Shown here: piece after piece, positions 12,157 to 24,360 of the stretch
Layout of the letters: each line of letters begins with the position of its first letter
Position numbering within the stretch: the stretch's first letter is position 1
Assembly: GCA_003049465.1 (NCBI GenBank)
Contig: PYSS01000116.1
Span: 1-64,000 of the forward strand
DNA length: 64,000 bases
DNA from: Magnaporthiopsis rhizophila
Lineage: Eukaryota > Ascomycota > Sordariomycetes > Magnaporthales > Magnaporthaceae
Direction: 5' to 3'
The notes under the pieces: generated by a model
Told to the model about the DNA's origin: nothing
Databases searched by the model: none
Seen by the model: the letters and a program-made list of their open reading frames with translations, nothing else
Program-made: the position numbers and the translations under genes

Positions 12157-13327
12157 GAGCTGCGTGGATAGCTCAAACGATTAGGCATGATAAGCTCTTG
12201 ACCTGGTTGGAACTTGGAACATATCCGCAGCCTTCACAAACTACGACCCAAGACCCACGACTAGCATAACAATACCCTCCACACACAAACACAAGCGACA
12301 CTGGCTTAACTCATTCATTTGTCTTACTATTATACCGCCATTTTCACTAATCCCATCATTGGCTTTCTTTCTCGTTTCCATGGGTGGCGTCAGGCCTCTT
12401 CACGTTTCCGACCTGTTTGTACGAACGATACCCCTTGGCTGTCACTCCACCAAATGACCCGAGGGCGGCTTGAGAATTGGTTTTCCTTGTGTTTATAGAG
12501 CCCCTCCCCATACGTCCGGACACCTTGGCTTTCAGTGAGGGGAAAAGACGAAATGGGGTTTTGCGCGCGGGGATGCCGTCGGGGAGAGTCGTCTGACAGC
12601 ACGCGACGACTGCACTGATTTTGGGGTACATGATTTACGTATTCGAGGGCCAGCCACTCGAAGGAACATCGCCTCAATTGTGAATAGCGGCTCAAGAGCA
12701 TATGAGCATTCGAAGAAGGGGATGGTACGGGCTAGATACGAGAGCACGAATGACGAAGACGAGGAAGGCAAGGTTTACTCCAAGGGATTAAACAATATTC
12801 AACTTGGATCAGTACCTGACCAGCTCCTTGCTACCACCATTCCAACGTTGCCAAGATGATCTTTTTCTCCTCGTATTTTTCAATTTTCTATTTTGTCCCT
12901 TCCTCAGCCGAGCACAACACAGATGGATGCCACCTCTCACATGGGATGAGTACCCCGCGGGCTCGGTGAGGACGGCGTCGTCCAGTGAAAGTCCCTCGTG
13001 GCCAATCGCATCAGCCCCCGCGGAGCAAGCAGCCAGCTGAAAAAAAGGACCCTGTGCGGGCTCCCTCTCCCGCCTGCCCGATAGGTGGTCAGTTGGTTGG
13101 GTGTATGGTATTTGGATTTGCGTTCATCTACCAGGACCAGGCCGAAGGGCAGCTGAGATGCAGGGACCGCCAGTGCATGCAGCCAAGCCGTTTCTGGCCT
13201 CATTTACACGCGGACTGCGTGAGGAGGGTAGCGGCGTCTCGTTTATTGTTGCCGGGTATCTTTTTCTTGGTTACAGTTCTGGGGGAGCGAATGTCGTCAA
13301 CGGCGCAGGAGAAGACGCAGGTGGGTT

Positions 13328-13345
13328 TCTTTTTTTCTTTTTTTT

Positions 13346-13404
<59 letters not shown>

Positions 13405-13414
13405 CTTTTTTTTT
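13328..13414. repeat. Interrupted poly-T tract
   Basis: An almost pure thymine tract with scattered C interruptions and a ~54-nt uninterrupted core from about 13351 to 13404. Read on the minus strand it translates as poly-Lys, which explains the spurious ORFs over it. Confidence 0.95.
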
Positions 13415-15866
13415 TCTTCTTCTTCCTTGGTACAAATCAATTTACCACTCCGCCTCCACGTTGGTTGGATGCTCAGTGGTCCCAATACCGCGCTGCTGCC
13501 TGCGACATGACGCCAGGTGACTTATCCAAGTCGGGAAGCTGGCCGTTCTGCGTAAAACAACGGCCGACAGAGCGCGATGGGGGTTAGTTCCCTGCAGCAA
13601 CAAGTACCTACCTCGGCATCGTATCCGCGACTAAGCTCTCGATGCCGTGGAGAGGAAAAGTTCTGCGGCAACTCCTCCTCGAGGCAGTTAGCCTGCCTGG
13701 CTGCCTGGCTGCCTGCGTGTCCGCCGGCGTCGGGGCCGTTTTCTCTTTCGGGCTCCATGTTGCTCACCAGGGCCAGCGGGGGGAGGAATAGGTGGCTTAG
13801 AGCCCACCGACCGGGGCATAGGTGTGGTTGTGGTCTTCTCCCGTCCACCCGTCTCTTTCTCCCATGGAGCAATGCTACGGCGGCCTGTGGCTGAGTTTCT
13901 TGAACGGACCCCACTAGGCGACCCGACCTAGCCGAACTCGAACATATTTTTCGGCCGTGTGCTTTGCACCAAGGAAGAGGGTAGGGTCCCGGGCCAGCAA
14001 AGAGCCAAGATCCTCCTCCTCCGAAAGAGCCAGTTGTCGGCGGTCAAGCCCCAAGCTCTTTCGTAAGCCGGCAGCACCTGTTTGGGCAGGGGCCCCGTCC
14101 GTCACGTCCCCCCATCATCTCACAAGAGCGATGGGGGAGCAGAGTGGATCGATCGGTTATCCACGCCGCTTTCGGGTTTCCACCCATTGTCAGGGTCAGG
14201 TCTGATGAATGGCTGGCTGCCCCGGACGCGCAGCGAGAATCTGGGAATTTTTGGAATCGCGAGCCCGCTCAACCGCTTCTGCCTAGCCCGCCTGCCGGCC
14301 GGCCCCCGCACGGCGATTCCGGGCCTCACCACACCACGTACCCACTGCAACCCAGAGTACCTGCCTACCTACGTACATGCTGCATACACGCTGCGTCGTG
14401 CTGCATTGCCCGCTTAGAGTCGCGACCCGATGTGGTATAGCCTGACGCAGGTCGAGATCCATGCCAGAATCCCGTTTTGGCGGGCTGGGAACTTTTGCAA
14501 CCCTCACAGCTGCAGCAGCCCCTCTCTGGAGATAGCGGCGACCTGCAGCAGCAGCACCCGACAGAATGCAAGCCCGAGATTGCAGTAGCGCGTCATCACA
14601 CCCACCATCTCAGCACGACGGCCCTGGAATGCCGCACCGACCCCCCACGGACGGTTTTCTTGTTTATTTTATTTTCATTTGCCATCAACTTGTGGATGGC
14701 TGGCAACGCTGCGCCGAGCACACAGTCACGATGACTAAGAAGAGGCAAGCAGGGCGAAGAAAATAAAAATAAAAATCTCACGTGGAAGGGGCTTGCGGGC
14801 GCTTAACTGATCATCTCTCAGAGAATCGGAATTTCTGGGGGCACCTAGGTAGGCTCTGCTCTGCTCCCCGATCTGCCTTGGAAGAAACTACAACCTCAAA
14901 TCTCTACGTGTCCAAAAACAGACCACGAAGTGGATGGCTGGATGGAGGGTGCATCTTGCATTTCTTGGAGTGCGGTTGCAAGCACCGAGACTGGCCTCGA
15001 TACGGACGGCTGCATGTGCATGGATCTCCAAGATCTGCACGCGGCGCATATCAAATCTGGAAGTAGTACGCAGATGCGCAGCAAGCAACAAACGCAGGTG
15101 CAGGTAAGCACACACCCCTCCAAGTCGTAGATCTCGGCCTTCCATGGTGGTGCATATCAGACGCACTAAGGACTTTCTAGAAGTCCTGTAGGGCTGTACC
15201 TTACCTACGACTTTTTTTTTTTTTTTTTTTTTTGGACTACATACACGAGATCGGCGGTTCGAGGTAGGTACCAGATGGTGGTGTAACCCGGTAAGGCAAT
15301 AAATGCTGAGGCAGTGGGTGAGCAAAATCTCGCATCACACTACGCTTTGGTGGTATTTGCTCATTTGCTCAGCCGACGCAGTTTTTGGACGCAAAAACAA
15401 CCAAAACAATCAAGCCCGATGCGGTAAATCAAGCGCTTCACGGGCATGAAATCAAGAGTAAGTACGCGCATCGAACGTTGGCTCCCGCCCGCCTCCGACT
15501 TTTTAGTTCTGCATGCTGAGATCAGCCGGAGCATTCCGACAGGAGCCGTAGGGCTCAACCACCCAGCAGTAATTTGATATGAGATCATCGCACAGTCGCC
15601 ACGGCCTACCTAGGTAGGTAGCTAAGGTAGCCGTATTAGCCGTATACGTGTTTAGCGTGTTGATTTCGCATGTCTCATCATGGATGACTCGAAAGATTGA
15701 AGCTGAAGCAGCAGTCATCGCCGATGGCGACCCCCGTCTGCCTGATTTTTTCGGTCGATACAGGTGTTCCAAATTGCTAAGCGGGCTCTATCTTGCAACC
15801 AACTGCGATGGGCGGGATCCAAGCTGGCGTAATGCAATTTCGGCAAGGCTGTTTTTCTTCTTCTGC

Positions 15867-15932
15867 TTTTTTTTTTTTTTTTTTTTTTTTTTTTTCTTTT
15901 TTTTTTNTTTTTTTTTTTTTTTTTTTTTTTTT
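15867..15932. repeat. Poly-T tract containing an ambiguous base (N at 15907)
   Basis: A homopolymer T tract with one C and a single N. The lone N inside a homopolymer looks like an unresolved assembly join rather than a biological feature. Confidence 0.9.
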
Positions 15933-16753
15933 CGTTCTTGTTTCATCCTTTCGTCACTCCAGTATCTCTCCTGCCTGTGGCTTCAAGCCTCAATCTCCAG
16001 TCAGGTCAAGTGAGGAGTAAGCTCACGGGCAGTGGACCATGGTTGTACAAGCTGCGGCACACGCCCCGTGCTGCGCCGGAATCACTGTGTCTCTTTTCCT
16101 CTTTCCAACTCGATCATTATTGCTTTGCTGATTGAAAGCGGCCGCGGGGCGGCTAAGGGTGCGCGGTTCCTCCCTGTGGGACAGCAGTTTCTGGCAGGCC
16201 AAGTCGTTATCCAAAGGACCCCCAGATGGGGGCTCAAGGCTCAAGCCACCCGCGATCAATCGCGTGCGCCAGTTCCAAACGTGGCTTCAGCGGCCAAGCA
16301 GCACATCAGATTATTAATCTTTGCTGTCCCACGCCGCGCAGAGACTTGCAACGCAAACACGAGATAGCAACCACAGCCTCTTCTCCATTACTCCAGTCGA
16401 CCCCCAATCCCGTGTCTGCTCGGGGCGCGTGGCTTGTGTCGGCGGTTTCTGGTAACGCGGCGCTGCTGCCAGGTTGGTGGTTTGCTTTGCGTTACTGTGC
16501 TGTCGACCGGCCGAAGCACCGTAACGGCTCAACCTGATGCGCCGCACTGTGCTGTGTTTGCCGAGGCGGGAATTGGTGATTCAAAGTGAAGGTGTGTGTC
16601 CCTCCTCCATTGATGATCAGATCATCTGTTCCGACTTCACACCCCTCCACAAACAAGAGGACCTACCTCGCGTCCATCCCACCAATCGACAAACCCCATC
16701 GCGGAATCTGCAGGACGTAACGGTCACGGTGTGGCGATGCCTTCCCAGGGATG

Positions 16754-17444
<691 letters not shown>

Positions 17445-19969
17445 TTACTCCCTGGGGTGTGTAGGTGGTCGGGGTCCACCTGACATATGAACATGGAGGG
17501 GTTGCCACGCCGTTGGGTCGGTAGGGCGGCCACTGATGATGCAAGACGAGGTGCCCAGCCCACCACCACTACGGGCTACAGTACCGCCGCCAGTCAGACT
17601 CGACTCGACCCGACCTGAGACCATGCAATGCATGTCTCGAGAGTGCAGACGTCTCCCGGTCTGCCAACAGGCGAACAAACGCGGAGGGGACAGCCAAAAT
17701 CAGCTACCGGGTTCCGGCGCCTCTCGGCCAGCCGCCTTAGGTACCGCCCGTGTACCAGAGCAAACGCCCGGGCACTGGACGATCGTCTCTGCTCGATCTG
17801 CCTCTGATCTTCTCAGCCGACAGCAGAAACCCGCCACGCAAACAAATCTGGGCAGGGCCGATGCACGCTGGACCCTTTTGTGACTGCCTAAAAGACCCAG
17901 CCACGTGCATCGTCTACGAACCAACCACGAAATTGACCGGCAGCGGGTCGATTTTTTTTTCTCTACTCTTGTTTTTTTTTGGCGTCCGTTCGAGAGGGCA
18001 ATTTTTAGATACAGGCCAAACGCCAGCAGCTTGGTTTGGCGTGCACCGGCTTGGCAGCTGTCGAAACATGGAGCTGCGATCCGACAGCCAAGGCCCCGAC
18101 GGACCACGACCAATGATGCAACCATCCTGGCCGGCCGGAAACAGTTCTGCTGCCACCTCATTGGCCGGATCCCGCGGCCCATTGCCGGGCAGGGGAGGGG
18201 GCATTGCCTCGCAAACCCGTTGCGGTCAGCAAGCAAGAGGCCTCTCGCACGCACAACTGCCGTTTCTGGCAGGTGTGGCTGGCGGGCATCGCTAAATTCA
18301 GCACCCGGCTAACGTTGGGCCCCGCCCACTAGCTCTCGCGATGGGGGAGATTGAGCACCACCGAAGCCCACCGCCAGTGAGTGAGCTCTGGTTCTCACTC
18401 GCAGTTGGTGCGAAAGGTGCTCGCTCACCACCACCCAAGACATCCACTACCCGGCCCGACCGTTTGCCATCCGACACACCCCCCGAAATCTGCGGCTGAC
18501 ATGAAGCGAAGCTTTCTCTTTGTTTCATGGCGAGCCAAGACAGGTCAAGATCTTTCGGCGGGACCATCATGTCTTCCGGAGGCATGTGCCAGGCAGGACA
18601 TCTGCAGGTCGCAGGCCTGAGAACGGCAAGTGAGTCAACGTGGGGCAGCTGCTCAAACTCCCTTCACCCTCCCGGAGCTGTGTTGGTACACAACGGCGCG
18701 CAACACAAACCGTCACAATCGTCGCGGCGGCAGAGGGAGACGGTTTGTCGGGCAAAAGGGCCAACTAGAATTGATTAATTTAGGCTTCCGATGCCACCTC
18801 CGGCGTTGGTCGGGCGGGCTTGTTGATCCCAAAAGAAGCCTAAAACGCGGCACCAGCAACAGAGCGGTGGTTTCCGGAGTTGTCCTCCACGCCATTGTGG
18901 GGCCGACGCTGGAGGGAGTCCCTTCAGGCCCTGTTAGCCGCCCGAGACAGGTGCGCTAGAGGCAGCGGACCCAGCAGCACAGGCGGCCATGGCGACACCC
19001 CCGTTGCTTGTCGTACCCGTCACGTGGACACGCCAATGCTGCTGGCCTGGCCTGAGCTCCATTGCTCTCCCAAGACTCGAGGCTTTCGTCCGGTCTTTCT
19101 TCAGGTCTCCTGAACTCCTGAACAGAAGACCTACCCGGTAACCATTTTGTCGGCTCCACCGCAGTCGCCTCTTGTCCCACAATCAAGGCCGCAGCAAACA
19201 CAAGAAACAAAAAAAACGATGGATTTGGCAATCAGATGGAAACGGCTAACCAGAGCACCAGAACGCCGCCAAGACCGATATGTGCTGCGCTACCGACAGC
19301 CTGCTCACAACTGATCCCTCGGCGCCGCACGCACTGTGACTCCTTGTCCAACTCGAAATCTCAGTGTCGGCCTTGTGGCAGTAGACGCAGCCGCCAGCCA
19401 GATACGCGACAAGCGCAGCAGGAAACAAAAGAACCCCTGTTCGGTGTTTTGTTTGCTGCTTGTGGAACCCCCGTCTACGAGCGGGACCCCCCCTCCCTGT
19501 AGGGCCATGCACACGCCCCCGCCATCCATCCCCTTCAGAGTCCGCTGTACCCACCCCTCCCTCTCCCATCACTGCCTTCGGTGGTTTTTCCCCTGCTTCG
19601 CATCCACACTGGTCCATACCGAGCCTCTTCTACCTCTCTCTACACCACGACTGCGCCCTTCCTGGTTCTGATGTATCCTGTGCAAGCCATGTCCTCCCCC
19701 CCTGCTGTCACCAACCTGGCACCTGCATGCAGCAAGGCCTGCATTAGGCCAAATTCAGTCATCCCATTCTATTCCAAAGTGAGATCTGGTGTGCTTGCAC
19801 CGGACGGCTGCTGCCTTAGATGTCGGTCAAGTTTGGCGGACCCGCGCCGGCCTTATGACGAGGGACGTACCAGGCTACAAAGCTATAAGGCTGCGATGGG
19901 CCAGCCGGCTAGTTCCTCACACTGCCATCCTCGTCCCCCATCCCTTCACTCCCTTCCCGGTTATTCCCT

Positions 19970-20377
19970 CCCCTTGTATAACCCGTTTTCCTTGACTCAC
20001 CTGCTTCTTTTTAATTCTCCTACATCGTATTTTTTTTCTTCCTTGTGACGGAGCACTCGCTTCCTCTACAACTTCGCCGTGTCAGCCTTCTCCTTGGCGA
20101 CCCCCAAATCCCATCTGTCGTTTCGTTTTCCATCTCACGTGGCCTTCTCGTCCCGGCCCTCGACGCACCAACGGAGCAGCTTTGGCGCCTGTTGCCTATA
20201 CGCCTATAAGGACCCCGTCAGGCCACCAACCTTCGTTCCCGGCCTGCTCTTTCGCTTCATACACCCTCGCTACTGCCTCGGTCTTGCTTCAAGCTTAGTC
20301 AACACAGAACGCACCATCCACATACGCATCAGCATACGTACACGCACACTCACACGCACACACAAACCTCAGTCACA
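19970..20377 (+). promoter_or_regulatory. Candidate core promoter and leader of the small Cys-rich gene
   Basis: TATA-like sequences occur at 19975-19982 (TGTATAAC) and 20204-20210 (CTATAAG), followed by a strongly pyrimidine-rich leader that ends in a CA-rich run. I find no ATG between about 20020 and the start codon at 20378, consistent with a long leader that scans cleanly to that ATG. The transcription start is inferred, not seen. Confidence 0.4.
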
Positions 20378-20635
20378 ATGTGCTATCAACTACTTGAGCT
20401 GTACTCGGCCTGTAGGTGCCTCTACTACCAGCACGCCATCGACCGCTGCGCGGCCTACGGCCGTCCCGGTCATCAGGTCCAACAAAGGACCATTCTCGTT
20501 GGGTACGCCTGCAATGCGCATTCGTCATCAAGGGGAACCTACTCTTCGCCGTATAGTGGCCATGACAGGTACTCGGACTCTGGCTACTACAGCGGCCAGT
20601 CATCGTCCAGGGGCTCTTCGGGTCACTACCGGTGA
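20378..20635 (+). CDS. Small conserved Cys-rich fungal protein (85 aa, function unknown)
   Basis: The protein has a compact ~50-residue head, MCYQLLELYSACRCLYYQHA followed by IDRCAAYGRPGH and QQRTILVGYACNAH. Its six cysteines (2, 12, 14, 23 and 45 among them) and several histidines could bind metal. A low-complexity Ser/Tyr/Gly/Arg tail follows (YSDSGYYSGQSSSRGSSGHYR-type). I recognise the head as a conserved small hypothetical protein of filamentous ascomycetes; no function is known to me. The ATG is in good context (TCACAATGTG) and is the first after a long leader. A GTGAAG right at the stop (20634) could be a donor site, so an extra 3' exon with more Ser/His-rich tail is possible. It stands alone, with more than 5 kb of apparently gene-free DNA on each side. 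Confidence 0.75.
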   Translation: MCYQLLELYSACRCLYYQHAIDRCAAYGRPGHQVQQRTILVGYACNAHSSSRGTYSSPYSGHDRYSDSGYYSGQSSSRGSSGHYR

Positions 20636-22550
20636 AGGGTCTTGTCTTCGGTAGTGGGCTGCTGTCCGTGGCACTCGCCGCCATTGGAACGGTTCGACTT
20701 CGGTTGTTGGGCAGCCTACCTTTACTCCTTCCGGGGAAGGTCCAGATCGCGAGCCCAGCACCCATCGCAGCTCTCATTCCTCTTCGTGGGCCACGACAGC
20801 CTCATGCTGACGCCCGCTCCGCCATGACGACCACCATCGGATGAGAGCCTGCGCCGCCGCTCCCACCCCCGGCCACAACCAACCCGAGCGTACCGGCGGG
20901 TGCCTGAAGCATGCCAAGAACGGAAGTACATGTCCGTTACCGGAGACACAGAAGGACGAAGAAGAAAGAGGAGGGATTTCTGGCTTATAGGTCCTGCCGA
21001 ATTACGAACACCGCACACCCACAGCATCCCCATGGTCTGACCGTCGATCACGGTGCTCCTCGTAACCGACCGCCGCCTTGGCCGCCCGGCCCGACCCTGA
21101 GCGCCCTGCCACCGTCTCTAATCGCTTCTCCACGGCCCGCAATCGCTCATCCAGACCGAGAGGTTTTCTTTTCAGCTTCTAGCGATTCCATTTCAGCAGC
21201 ATTTTCGCTTTTCCATTTCTTTCTCTCACAGTTCCTAAGCATAGCGTCCGGCGGCGATCTCTTTTATCGATTCCTTTTTTCTGGCATCCGACCTGGCATT
21301 GTACCATCGCCTAATCAAAGCCACGGTCATCGTTTTCCTATCTGGCTACCACGCACGACAACTCACGCGCTACGGACTTTGGCAACGACGGCACGATTCT
21401 TCACGACGAATGGTCCATCTTTGCTTCTTCTATCAGTGTGTCGGGGAGCAGTTTGTCCTTTTCTCTTCTCTTCTCTGGGGAGATGGTCCCATGTTCGTTT
21501 ATCTCTGCTCTTCTTATCATGCATCAACTTGGCTGGGACGGATTATACCAGGCGTTCGGGAATGGACGAGACGTTCGCGACATGCGGAACGGCTTGACAT
21601 TCACTTTTGGGGGTCTTTTTTGTGTCTTCTGTTTTTTTGTCTGTTCTATTCCGTGAGCACGTCTCCATGAGAGACTTTGTTTTGTTTGTTTTTGATCCCA
21701 TCTGTACAATTTCTTCCCTTTCACCAGCGAGCCCTGTCCTTGCGTTGCATTTTGGTTTTCCTTTGGACCATGTTTTTGGCGTGGCGCTCAGGTTAGCACA
21801 CCGCCATGGTCAGTTTCCTTGGTTTTTTGGCGTCAAGTCATCTGAATAGAGACTGATACCCGCTCTGGAAGCGGGTCGGACGGCGGGCCGCGGGCCAGGC
21901 TGGGGCAACTCGGGCCTGAGCTATCTATAGGAATGCTGGGAGGAGCCGGTCTCCTTGGGACGTTCTTTGAACTCAGAATCTGCTTTTCCTCGCTTCTTTT
22001 TCTCGGTTGTTTCCACTTCTTTTTCGCTCTTCCGCTACCCCTCCTGGCTGGAAAGCTCACAGCTGTTTCTTGCTTTATTTTTCGTCTGGATACGGAAGCA
22101 ACTGCTGTGGCTTGTTACAGGGAGCTGCCTGGTGCACAAGGCCTGGAGAGGAGGACGAAAAGGAGAAGGAAACGATCGGTACCCACCGCATCACAACACA
22201 AGAAAAAAAAAAAAAACAGATCACATCCGGCAGATAGCGGGCCGTCCTGCAAGAAGGCGAGACCAGCGCACATACAACGAGATTCTACTCGCTCTTACCG
22301 TTGAACAACAAGGCCCTGGTACCACGACCAGGCTTAAAGGTCAAAAAGTCAAGCCGTTTTTGGCTGGTCGACAGCCCATGCGTTGCCACAATCCACCTAT
22401 GGAAAGGCCGCGCTGCGGGGCGAAGTCGTAATCCGATGTTTACCAGTACCTCCACTGCAAGGCAGAAATTCACAGCCACAAAGCACAGCACAGTACAGAC
22501 CCCATGGGATGATTCCCATCAAGCCGCACGTGGCGCAAAAAAGGTTGTGT

Positions 22551-23284
22551 GTATGTGTGTGTGTGTGTATGTGTGTGTGTGTGTATGTGTGTGTGTGTGT
22601 ATGTGTGTGTGTGTGTATGTGTGTGTGTGTGTATGTGTGTGTGTGTGTATGTGTGTGTGTGTGTATGTGTGTGTGTGTGTATGTGTGTGTGTGTGTATGT
22701 GTGTGTGTGTGTATGTGTGTGTGTGTGTATGTGTGTGTGTGTGTATGTGTGTGTGTGTGTATGTGTGTGTGTGTGTATGTGTGTGTGTGTGTATGTGTGT
22801 GTGTGTGTATGTGTGTGTGTGTGTATGTGTGTGTGTGTGTATGTGTGTGTGTGTGTATGTGTGTGTGTGTGTATGTGTGTGTGTGTGTATGTGTGTGTGT
22901 GTGTATGTGTGTGTGTGTGTATGTGTGTGTGTGTGTATGTGTGTGTGTGTGTATGTGTGTGTGTGTGTATGTGTGTGTGTGTGTATGTGTGTGTGTGTGT
23001 ATGTGTGTGTGTGTGTATGTGTGTGTGTGTGTATGTGTGTGTGTGTGTATGTGTGTGTGTGTGTATGTGTGTGTGTGTGTATGTGTGTGTGTGTGTATGT
23101 GTGTGTGTGTGTATGTGTGTGTGTGTGTATGTGTGTGTGTGTGTATGTGTGTGTGTGTGTATGTGTGTGTGTGTGTATGTGTGTGTGTGTGTATGTGTGT
23201 GTGTGTGTATGTGTGTGTGTGTGTATGTGTGTGTGTGTGTATGTGTGTGTGTGTGTATGTGTGTGTGTGTGTATGTGTGTGTGT

Positions 23285-23358
<74 letters not shown>
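22551..23358. repeat. Higher-order GT array: 46 perfect 16-bp units plus (GT)34
   Basis: From 22553 the dinucleotide AT recurs every 16 bp, giving the unit ATGTGTGTGTGTGTGT about 46 times up to 23288. A last AT at 23289 is followed by pure GT to 23358. The periodicity is exact in every line I checked. Frames through it read as Val-Cys/Met-Cys or Thr-His repeats and are not genes. Alternating purine-pyrimidine makes it Z-DNA-prone. Confidence 0.97.
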
Positions 23359-23361
<3 letters not shown>

Positions 23362-24307
23362 GAGCATTGAAAAAACAAAAAATATGACTGTCCCCTTGCG
23401 AAAAATCCCGGCTCCCAAGGTCCCAGTAAGCAGGGTTTGGGCTTCCGGCTGCGCCGAGGGAGGGGAGGGAAGGGAAAGATTCCGGGTCATACTACAATTT
23501 TCCCTGTCCGTCTGATGCTGATGTTTGTCTCCGTGTTCCCCAATATGGACAAGGCTGGATGAATCACCAGGAGAAAAAATAATGCAGTAAAGTCAGGTGT
23601 GTGGCTTTTTAAGTTGTGGCGAGATAACACGTTTCTTCACGGTATAAAGGTCAGGTACCAACCAAAGGTATACCCACAACCCGCTCGCGGGAAGGTACCT
23701 TGGGGGGTACTATAAGATATTTTTGGAACATTTTTTTTTCTTCGGCGGCGATTGCGGGGGTTCCATTCCCCCGTGGCACCTGTCATGGCAAAGCGGGATG
23801 TGCGATGCGGTGCGATGCGATTTCGGGATCGACTCGGGCGATTTTGATTTGCATGGGTGGTGGGGGAGGGCAGGAACATGGCGGGTTCCATGGCAGGGCG
23901 GTTTTCTTGATGCAGTCAGCACAAGCATCGCAAACCCGCCAACCACCACCTCCCGCCTTTTGACAGGTGCATATCATGTATTTTCCCATGACGTACTGTG
24001 CTTGCTTGGCGGGCAAGTTTGGCGTGCAGCTTTTTTTTCCTTTCCTCTACTCAGGGGGTGGATCAAAAGACCCTGGATCAAGCGACAGGGATGATCAAAA
24101 AGAAAAGTAAGAGAAAACCAGGTCCGGAACCTTGGGCCGAAGAAACGCGCGGCAGATGGCCCGGACGATGCGATGCTGGACATCCGCCGAGAGAAAGTGG
24201 CAAGGTGGACGGACTCTTCTTTTTCCTTCTCCTTTTTCCCTGTTTTGTTTTGTTTATGTTTCTTGAATCGTCCTCCACGCCATGACCCCTCCCCCTTTTC
24301 AATTTCG

Positions 24308-24310
<3 letters not shown>

Positions 24311-24359
<49 letters not shown>

Positions 24360-24360
24360 N
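24311..24360. repeat. Poly-T tract ending in a single N
   Basis: About 49 thymines followed by N at 24360, then unique sequence. This is the same pattern as the other single-N positions, probably an assembly join in a homopolymer. Confidence 0.9.

Noticed and set aside
12985..13587. 200-codon ORF spanning the 13.3-kb T-tract
   Set aside because: Depends on a poly-Phe translation of the homopolymer.
20911..21597. 228-codon plus-strand ORF downstream of the small Cys-rich gene
   Set aside because: Low-complexity Ser/Phe/Leu translation of a pyrimidine-rich stretch, with no domain. More likely 3' UTR or spacer.
22551..23358. Regular repeat spacing considered as a CRISPR-like array
   Set aside because: There are no unique spacers and the whole unit is a dinucleotide variant. 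The host is eukaryotic.
22301..23515. Long ORFs encoding Val-Cys/Met-Cys or Thr-His repeats
   Set aside because: They are translations of the GT array and not genes.
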